This document shows positions 60,901 through 64,000 of a stretch of DNA of 64,000 nucleotides, piece after piece. The stretch is from Cynocephalus volans (taxonomy: Eukaryota > Chordata > Mammalia > Dermoptera > Cynocephalidae): contig NC_084462.1 in assembly GCF_027409185.1 (NCBI RefSeq), positions 23,659,577 to 23,723,576 on the forward strand, written 5' to 3'. Position 1 is the first letter of the stretch; the number at the start of each line of letters is the position of its first letter. Both the position numbers and the translations under genes were made by a program. Under the pieces are notes generated by a model. That model made no database searches and was not told the origin of the DNA. It worked only from the letters and a program-made list of their open reading frames with translations.

Positions 60901-63760
60901 GGTCCCTTCATCCCTTTTGCTGGCTACTAACCATTGGTGTTTTCCAAGCTTCTCTCCATACCCATCGTTTTTTACCCTTTATGTGGTCTCTCGGGAAGAA
61001 TCTCATCTACTTACTTCTTCTATGACTTCAAGGATAAGCTGACGATTCTAAAATATTGTGTCTCTGGCCTTCTAGGTGCCCGCCTGCTGTCCCTTTTCCT
61101 TGGCCTTCTTGTCATAGTTACTTCATATTCAACATGTCCCAAAATGAACAAAGCATTTTCTGTGATAAGCTTACTCTTCCTCCTATGTACCTTATCTTGG
61201 TTAACCCCACAATCATCTACCTGACATCCAAGCCAGAAATCTGGACTACCATCCTAGATTCTTCTCTCTCTTACCCACCAATTCGAATTGGTCACCCACC
61301 CATGCACCTCCAGCTCATATTTAATCCACTGCCTCTTCTCCATCACCCCTGCCCTGCACTAATTCAGGCTCTTATCTCCTGCTTAAAGTAGTGCAACAGC
61401 AGCCAAATTGGTCTTCTCTTCCATTCATCCACATGTATGCCAAAGTGATCTTTCTAAAACAAAAAAAAAACTGGTCATATAATTCCCTGCCTTAAAACCC
61501 TTTAAAGAGTCTCCACTGCCTGAAAGAGAAAGCTCAATCTTTTTAGGATGGTCAACAAGAACCTTCATGACATGGCCCTTGCCTCTTTCTTCAACCTCAA
61601 TTCCCACCAGCCTCCCTCCCGTGCTTCACACTCCAGAAGTACTGAGCAGTCTCCAGTCCTCTCACACATCACATGCTATTCCACGCCACATGTCGAATAT
61701 GCTGTTCCTCTGGCCTGAAACACCCTCTCCCCTACCTTGCTGTACTCACCCTTCAAGAGCTAACTCACAGGATGGCCTGTTAGCTCACTTGGTTAGAGCA
61801 GTGGTGCTGATAACACTAAGCATTAAAATTAGGGGTTCAGATTCCCATACCGGCCAGCCGCCAAAAAAGAAAATACAGAGCTAACTCGTGTTTAACTCCT
61901 GTCTGAAGCCTTTCCTCACTCCTCACCCAACACTCTGACCGCCGATCTCTTGTGTACTGTACTCGGTACATACTTAACAACTCTCACATGCGCTGAAGTT
62001 AACGTTCTACATGCTTATTTCCCTTATAGAACAAGGCCCACGTCTTTCTCATCAATTTTTTCTAGATTCAACATCAATGCTTGGCACACAGTAAGCACCT
62101 ATAAAAGCTACTGGATGAAGAAATAAATGTACACTTTCTAGTCTGGCTTTGCACTTGTTTCCTGTTCATATTTAGTTGATTAAACTGTACAGCATTTTAC
62201 ATTTATAAAACACTATTAGCGTGTCATTAAATTCATGTATCCGTGTACTTACTGAATATGAATTCTGTTGGAGACCACTGTAGTTACACCCTGAAAAGGG
62301 TGGGACTACTCTGGAAAGGATGATCAAGGAAAGTCTTCAAGCTAAAAGCTAAAAGGATCTAAAGGATGGGAGGTATGGGCAGAGAAAGAGAACAGACTTG
62401 AAACAAAAGCAAGAAAGCCAGTGTGGCTGGAGCAGAGTAAGGTAAACTGAGTTACTCAACTGAAGCTTCTTAACCCGGTAAGATGGGACAGATAATCCCC
62501 AAATTCAAGTGTTACTTTTGCAACTGATAAAGGAAGCTAATAACAAAACCCAGCCTCAACACTCCACACCAGGCTTTTCCCAAATCATTAGCTGTCTATG
62601 ACATCTATAGGCAGAGACTTGCACTGCCCAATACACATCCATTAGCCATGCAAGCACCTGAAATGGGGATAGTCCGAAGTGATTTCTGCTCTAAGTGTAA
62701 AATACACACAGATTTCAAAGAATTATGAAAAAAAAAGTAAAATATCTCATTGATAATTTTCATCTCAACTAACGTTGAATGATAATATTTTGGCTAATTG
62801 GGTTAAATAGACTATATTATTAAAATTAGCATCACCTTTTTTTTTTGTACTACTAGAAAATTTTTAAATTATATGAGTATGTGGTTCACATTACACTTCT
62901 ACCGGATAGCACTGGTAAACATCTTTTCAGTATGTTTTTACCTTAACTAGAAGCTCCCCAGGGGCCAGCCCCTTGAAAATTCTGCATAATGATCGCTGAG
63001 GCTTGCACCGCCCCTCCCCTAATCCCAATTCATTTTTTTTTTTTTTTTTTTGTCTTTTTCGTGACCGGCACTCAGCCAGTGAGTGCACCGGCCATTCCCA
63101 TATAGGATCCGAACCCGCGGCGGGAGCGTCGCTGCGCTCCCAGCGCCGCACTCTCCCGAGTGCGCCACGGGCTCGCCCCCTAATCAAAATTCTAATCCTA
63201 GCTCTGAGCTCTGCCAGTCGCTTAACTCCTTTGAGTTTCGGGGGGTTGGGGGGGTTCATGCTTCCAATAGGAATGACAGCCACCTCGCGGGTCGTTTATG
63301 AGAACTAAGCAAACGTTCTAGGCCAACACCGGCAGCCCTGTGACGATGGCCGCGACGGCCTGCTCACCCGGTAGTTCTGGAAGGCCTCGTCGATGGGCGC
63401 CATGTCGTGGGCCTGGTGCTCCTGGGACTCCCTACACACCAGGCACACGGGCCGCTGGTCGTTCTCGCAGAAGAGACGCAGCGGCTCCCGGTGGCGGCCG
63501 CACAAGTCCGGGGACTCGGGGCCCAGGCGCCAGCGCCGCGTCTTCTCCGTCAGCCTAGCCAGCGCCCAGTTGGGCCGCAGCGCGGCGCGCGTGGACGGCC
63601 GCCGGCACTCGGGGCAGGAGAACGGGCCGCCGCCCGACTCCCAGCTGCGGTGCAGGCACTCGCGGCAGAAGTTGTGGCCGCACTCGATGGACACCGGCTC
63701 CTGGAAATAGTCCAGGCAGATGGAGCAGGTCAGCTCCTCCTGGAGGTCCTCGGCTTCCAT
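37256..63760 (-). CDS. TRIM4: TRIM4, RING-type E3 ubiquitin ligase (six coding exons, intact)
   Basis: Joining the minus-strand segments 63760-63368, 55464-55369, 54669-54439, 50661-50639, 50304-50207 and 37842-37256 gives 1428 nt, or 475 codons plus TGA, with AG acceptors and GT donors at every junction. Domain order is RING (residues about 12-52, C3HC4), B-box 2 (87-118), coiled coil (about 132-240), a linker, and PRY/SPRY (about 281-470). The sequence is recognisably TRIM4 throughout, and the length fits the human beta isoform (about 474 residues). TRIM4 is a cytoplasmic E3 ligase; in human cells it is reported to attach K63-linked ubiquitin chains to RIG-I and promote antiviral interferon signalling. 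All zinc ligands are present and no frame break is seen. The start ATG has G at -3 and G at +4. The 23-nt exon 4 is typical of TRIM genes. The last intron is large (12.4 kb) and filled with L1. Confidence 0.95.
37843..38260 (-). other. TRIM4 intron 5, distal part
   Basis: Intronic sequence next to the exon 6 acceptor. No repeat or coding signal was recognised beyond the pyrimidine tract before CTCTGCAG. Confidence 0.5.
38260..38650 (+). mobile_element. L2 fragment
   Basis: Pyrimidine-rich text such as ACTGAACTCATTTTCC, TTTTTGATTCTTCTGACCC and CAATAACTTCCTCCCTGGC matches the order of L2 LINE sequence. Confidence 0.55.
40459..44240 (-). pseudogene. L1 ORF2 (endonuclease and reverse transcriptase), broken
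   Basis: Four large pieces remain: 44119-43172 (315 codons, endonuclease), 43242-42631 (203), 42597-40891 (568, reverse transcriptase with FADDMILY at about 42190) and 40842-40459 (127, Cys-containing C-terminus). Breaks are a frameshift near the start (an extra C around 44185), one near 43200, a stop at 42631 and a stop near 40890. ORF2p nicks DNA and primes reverse transcription; this copy cannot make a full protein. Confidence 0.92.
44460..45435 (-). pseudogene. L1 ORF1 (RNA-binding chaperone), broken
   Basis: An open frame of 243 codons (45308-44577) carries the ORF1p coiled coil (heptads, residues about 1-90), then the RRM-like and C-terminal domains ([22 protein letters not shown]). 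A TGA at 44577-44579 interrupts the C-terminal domain; the same frame runs on for about 40 codons to 44460. Upstream, the frame is open to the likely start near 45435, but a run of seven C puts that ATG one base out of frame. ORF1p normally trimerises and packages L1 RNA. Confidence 0.88.
45540..45910 (-). repeat. Tandem 5' units of the L1
   Basis: Imperfect units of roughly 100-125 bp recur. Each contains GGGGAGACGTGTGGCC- or CAGGGAGAAGTCCTGC-like text, then CTCAACAGA, then CACACACCCGGTGGGG or CACATACCCTGTGG. Related units occur in the L1 at 9416-9725. Confidence 0.65.
46000..46810 (-). promoter_or_regulatory. L1 5' UTR with CpG-rich internal promoter
   Basis: The first 800 bp of the L1 are very GC- and CpG-rich, unlike the surrounding intron. 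L1 5' UTRs carry an internal RNA polymerase II promoter (and often an antisense one). The 254-codon minus-strand frame and the plus-strand frames here lack any family resemblance and follow from the GC content. Confidence 0.7.
47251..47743. mobile_element. Solo LTR with 5-bp duplication
   Basis: The 493-bp element begins TGTATACATCAGG and ends ACCACCACA. ATTAC flanks it at 47246-47250 and 47744-47748. Blocks such as AATGTTAATCTCATCC and GACCAAATATCTGGGCACC recall widespread ancient LTRs. It interrupts the old L1. Confidence 0.7.
48036..48076. repeat. (AAATA)n simple repeat
   Basis: About 40 bp of AAATA/AATAA units. Confidence 0.85.
49640..50060 (+). mobile_element. L2 3'-end fragment
   Basis: The sequence ends TAGTACCTTGTAACACAATGTGTGTTAAATAAATGTTTCTTGAATGA, the usual L2 3' end. 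Pyrimidine-rich L2-like text precedes it. Confidence 0.7.
50207..50304 (-). CDS. TRIM4: TRIM4 coding exon 5: linker before SPRY
   Basis: The 98-nt exon encodes the linker from [10 protein letters not shown] to LKRFQ. The acceptor is CTTAG and the donor GTGAGC; it ends in phase 1, leaving a G that completes a Val codon with the next exon. It joins the coiled coil to the PRY/SPRY domain. Confidence 0.92.
50405..50485 (+). mobile_element. Tigger fragment
   Basis: CACCCATTGGTTACTTGGTAGC and CGACTATTGCAGTAACGTGG match the larger Tigger at 51633-51697. Confidence 0.65.
50639..50661 (-). CDS. TRIM4: TRIM4 coding exon 4: 23-nt microexon
   Basis: The 23-nt exon reads NPKDVLT plus two bases of the next Arg codon. 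It has an AG acceptor (TTTTCACAG) and a GTAAG donor. A 23-nt exon here is a hallmark of the TRIM family, and the reading frame only closes if it is included. It is too short for ORF finding and was located from the splice sites and the family pattern. Confidence 0.9.
50662..51150 (-). other. TRIM4 intron 3, unrecognised part
   Basis: Intronic sequence, pyrimidine-rich in 50820-51020. No repeat family or coding signal was recognised. Confidence 0.45.
51150..51330 (+). mobile_element. L1 ORF2 fragment
   Basis: ATTATAGACCCATTTCATTT...ACATAGATGCAAAAATTCTCAGTAAAATATTAGC is the conserved reverse-transcriptase stretch of L1 ORF2. Confidence 0.75.
51395..52525 (+). mobile_element. Tigger DNA transposon, internally deleted
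   Basis: Inverted ends CAGCAGTTCCCCTTTATCC and GGATAAAGAGAGTTTACTG are flanked by TA (51393-51394 and 52526-52527), the Tc1/mariner/pogo target. The length is about 1.13 kb, versus about 2.4 kb for autonomous Tiggers. A transposase N-terminus remains. Confidence 0.88.
51727..52002 (+). pseudogene. Tigger transposase N-terminus (CENP-B-like HTH)
   Basis: An open frame of 91 codons starts [13 protein letters not shown]. It has the helix-turn-helix of pogo/CENP-B DNA-binding domains ([36 protein letters not shown], residues about 26-60). The frame ends before the catalytic DDE domain, which is missing from this element, so no transposase can be made. Confidence 0.8.
52530..53800 (+). mobile_element. 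Old L1 fragments, split by a solo LTR
   Basis: 52600-52870 resembles an old L1 3' end (CATACTAATGTAAGATGTTAATAACAGGGG). 52880-52918 and 53418-53800 are another L1 ORF2 3' part (CTCAATCTCACTAGTTAT joined to CAGGGATATGCC, later AATTGCTCTCATAGG and CATAGCTAC). The LTR lies at the break. Confidence 0.7.
52919..53417 (+). mobile_element. Solo LTR with 5-bp duplication
   Basis: The 499-bp element begins TGTAAGGAAATAG and ends TATTTCTCACA. GTTAT flanks it at 52914-52918 and 53418-53422. It has CCAATGAGGAACTGG, an AATAAA near 53273 and CTTGCTTCACTGTACC before the end. Removing it restores the L1 sequence. Confidence 0.82.
53836..54035. mobile_element. MER20-like hAT MITE
   Basis: Inverted ends CAGCAGGGTTTCTCAACC and GGTTGAAAACGACTGCTG enclose CACTATTGACATTTTGGGC...TAGATGCCAGT...AAAATGTCTCCAAATTGTCC, the order of a MER20-type hAT-Charlie element. 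Confidence 0.8.
54036..54438 (-). other. TRIM4 intron 3, proximal part
   Basis: AT-rich intronic sequence. No feature beyond the exon 3 donor was recognised. Confidence 0.5.
54439..54669 (-). CDS. TRIM4: TRIM4 coding exon 3: coiled coil
   Basis: The exon has 231 nt (77 codons, residues 164-240), between a TAG acceptor and a GTGAGG donor. It encodes a helix rich in E, K and L with an EEEE run. In TRIM proteins this helix forms the antiparallel dimer that sets the spacing of the RING and SPRY domains. The 231-nt size is characteristic of TRIM exon 3. Confidence 0.94.
54670..55368 (-). other. TRIM4 intron 2
   Basis: The 699-bp intron between exons 2 and 3 has normal splice ends. No repeat was recognised. 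Confidence 0.6.
55369..55464 (-). CDS. TRIM4: TRIM4 coding exon 2: start of coiled coil
   Basis: The exon has 96 nt (32 codons, residues 132-163), phase 0 at both ends. A CAG acceptor precedes GAGAAACTTC and a GTAATG donor follows. The peptide starts EKLLKSQ and is rich in K, E and hydrophobic heptad residues. The 96-nt length is the classic second exon of RING/B-box/coiled-coil TRIM genes. Direct joining to exon 1 gives the shorter, beta-type protein. Confidence 0.93.
55465..56250 (-). other. TRIM4 intron 1, 3' end, possible old LINE
   Basis: Around 55780-56240 the sequence (CAATCCTACTTCTAATAATCTATCC, GGTTATTTCTGGGGAATAAGAATGG) recalls an eroded LINE 3' region on the plus strand. The family was not determined. 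Confidence 0.35.
56251..56700. other. Intron 1 sequence, no feature recognised
   Basis: AT-rich sequence with short broken frames only. Confidence 0.45.
56700..57460 (+). mobile_element. Old L1 3' part
   Basis: The order GGCAAGGATGTGGAGCAACC, ATTCTACTCCTAG, CATAACAGCCCCAAACTAG, CCATTAATAGGAACATGG and AAATACCATTCAGCAATAAAG is the L1 ORF2 C-terminus, followed by an old-type 3' UTR. A scrap of SINE tail lies at about 56840-56866. Confidence 0.82.
57515..57590 (-). mobile_element. tRNA-Ile SINE monomer
   Basis: The minus strand reads GTCAGCTGGTTAGAGTGTGG...GGTTCAGATCCCTGTACTGGCCAGCCACC, close to tRNA-Ile including the B box, but lacking the extreme 5' bases. Confidence 0.8.
57830..58031 (+). 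repeat. SINE head followed by duplicated (AC)n array
   Basis: A tRNA-Ile SINE head (GGGCTGGCCTATTAGTTCAG) runs into (AC)n at 57868-57923. The unit GGTCACAAGAGCATCTGTGC...TTTCTTTCTA follows, then (AC)n again (57960-57997), then the same unit. It is a tandem duplication of array plus flank. Confidence 0.85.
58032..58635. other. Intron 1 sequence, no feature recognised
   Basis: No coding signal or repeat family recognised. Confidence 0.45.
58640..58800 (+). mobile_element. MIR
   Basis: ACTAGCTGTGTAACTGTGACCAAGTC...GTCTCAGCTTCCTTACCTATAAAATGCAG is the MIR core in plus orientation. Confidence 0.85.
58820..59645 (+). mobile_element. L2 3' part
   Basis: L2 text such as GACTGTCTCCCTACTAGC, ATTCATTGGTTTTCC and CCTGGCCTACATCTGGC leads to CATGAGCTCCCTGGAAAGTC and TCTTGTTCACTATTGTATTCTCAG...CAGTGCTCAGTATTTGTT, the L2 3' end. 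A short T-rich insertion at about 59488-59540 duplicates CCCTGGAAAGTCTTC. Confidence 0.85.
59855..60038. mobile_element. MER5A-like hAT MITE
   Basis: GGTTCTCTATCC...CTGCACATTAGAATTACCTAGAG...TCAAAATCCCTGGGTGGGGCC...CTAATGTGTATCTTGAGCCACTG is the order of MER5A, a hAT-Charlie element. Confidence 0.82.
60039..60540. other. Intron 1 sequence, no feature recognised
   Basis: No coding signal or repeat family recognised. Confidence 0.45.
60541..60790 (+). mobile_element. MIR, nearly full length
   Basis: GTGGCACAGTGAAAAGTGC...CTAGCTCTGTGATCTTGGCAAGTTA...CCTCAGTTGCCTCACCTGCAAAG...GGTTGCTATGAGGACTAA is typical MIR. Confidence 0.9.
60930..62130 (+). mobile_element. L2, split by a SINE
   Basis: L2 sequence in order: TGGACTACCATCCTAGATTC, CTTAAAGTAGTGCAACAGC, CCCTTTAAAGAGTCTCCACTGC, ATGACATGGCCCTTGCC, then the 3' end TGCTTGGCACACAGTAAGCACCT. 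The SINE at 61771 interrupts it. Confidence 0.82.
61771..61873 (+). mobile_element. tRNA-Ile SINE monomer
   Basis: GGATGGCCTGTTAGCTCACTTGGTTAGAGCAGTGGTGCTGATAACAC... then GGTTCAGATTCCCATACCGGCCAGCCGCC and an A-rich tail. It is nearly a tRNA-Ile gene in sequence. AGAGCTAACTC flanks it on both sides. Confidence 0.9.
62131..62580. other. Intron 1 sequence, no feature recognised
   Basis: No coding signal or repeat family recognised. Confidence 0.45.
62600..62925. mobile_element. Possible hAT-type MITE
   Basis: CACTGCCCAATACACATCCATTAGCCATGCAAGCACCTGAAATGGGG...TACACTTCTACCGGATAGCACTGGT recalls a common mammalian non-autonomous hAT element. The ends are imperfect inverted repeats. Confidence 0.4.
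63050..63180 (-). mobile_element. tRNA-derived SINE, GC-rich subfamily, beside TRIM4 exon 1
   Basis: The minus strand reads GGGGCGAGCCCGTGGCGCAC...CCGCCGCGGGTTCGGATCC...GCCGGTCACGAAAAAGAC and poly-A. CCTAATCCCAATTC and CCTAATCAAAATTC are the imperfect target duplication. It belongs with the copy at 7683 and lies about 190 bp inside intron 1, bringing CpGs with it. Confidence 0.88.
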
Positions 63761-64000
63761 GCCGCCTCTCTACCGCAGAGCCGGGGTCCAACGGGAGGCG
63801 CGGGAGGGGCCGGCAGGCTGCCTCTCTCCCAGTGTTCAGGCGACCCAATCCCGGCCCGAACAGCGCCCCTTCCCCCAAGTGCGTGGCCGGGGCCGAGATC
63901 CGGGCCTAGGAGCCGCTGGGTTTCCCGCAGGACAGAAGCGACTGGCGTAGGCCTGAGCGCGGGGCATGACGGGACGGTGGGCGGCTCCTCCAAACGACCA
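63280..64000 (-). promoter_or_regulatory. TRIM4: TRIM4 CpG-island promoter, 5' UTR and first exon
   Basis: This stretch is strongly CpG-rich, against an AT-rich background elsewhere. It covers exon 1 and at least 240 bp upstream of the ATG at 63760. No TATA box is apparent, which fits a dispersed CpG-island promoter firing on the minus strand. The transcription start cannot be fixed from sequence, and the island may continue beyond the window. Confidence 0.75.
63368..63760 (-). CDS. TRIM4: TRIM4 coding exon 1: RING and B-box 2
   Basis: The exon has 393 nt and encodes residues 1-131, ending in phase 0 at a GTGAGC donor. RING zinc ligands are C12, C15, C27, H29, C32, C35, C49 and C52. B-box 2 ligands are C87, H90, C98, D101, C106, C109, H115 and H118. 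The RING recruits ubiquitin-loaded E2 enzymes. Reading past the donor soon becomes unrelated sequence, which supports the splice site. The exon lies inside a CpG island. Confidence 0.95.

Noticed and set aside
61771..61873. Possible tRNA-Ile gene
   Set aside because: A and B boxes are present, but there is an insertion in the anticodon-arm region, an A-rich tail and a target duplication, so it is a SINE.
63340..63950. Several open plus-strand frames over TRIM4 exon 1
   Set aside because: They are GC-driven antisense shadows of the RING/B-box exon and its 5' UTR.

Overview
The window is mammalian nuclear DNA: one spliced gene in dense, nested retrotransposon sequence. The gene is TRIM4 on the minus strand. 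Six coding exons (63368-63760, 55369-55464, 54439-54669, 50639-50661, 50207-50304, 37256-37842) join in frame into an intact 475-residue RING, B-box, coiled-coil, PRY/SPRY protein. A CpG-rich promoter lies at the right end of the window, and the 3' UTR runs leftward from 37255. No other cellular gene was recognised.

The best clue to the host is the SINEs. At least seven insertions with target duplications or clear ends derive from a tRNA-Ile-like head (GGCYGGTTAGCTCA...), as monomers or dimers. There are no Alu, B1/B2, Bov or carnivore SINEs. tRNA-Ile-derived SINEs of this kind are known as CYN elements in colugos (Dermoptera), so a colugo is the most likely source. This is an inference, not proof.

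Layout. 1-3195: old L1 fragments, a possible L1-tailed chimeric element and a CA microsatellite. 3737-8895: an L1 with a 5' inversion, carrying a class II (ERVK-like) provirus with two 525-bp LTRs (4492-7358) and a SINE. 8896-14010: an old L1 split by a younger L1 that lacks ORF1. 14015-14917: a MaLR-type LTR and a mariner-like MITE. 14918-35196: two related proviruses with tRNA-Leu-type primer sites. The minus-strand one (A, 15333-28499) sits inside the 5' LTR of the plus-strand one (B, 14918-35196), and both carry later L1, LTR and SINE insertions. 35197-37255: a MaLR LTR, a MIR and the TRIM4 3' UTR. 37256-63760: TRIM4. Its last intron (37843-50206) holds an old L1 split by a near-complete 6.6-kb L1 (40234-46810) with a 17-bp target duplication, in the same orientation as the gene. 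The remaining introns hold L2, MIR, hAT, Tigger, a solo LTR, old L1 and SINEs.

The L1 and ERV reading frames are all broken. TRIM4 is the only gene expected to make a cellular protein. Repeat boundaries given to the base rest on target duplications or terminal motifs. The others are approximate, and family names were assigned by eye.
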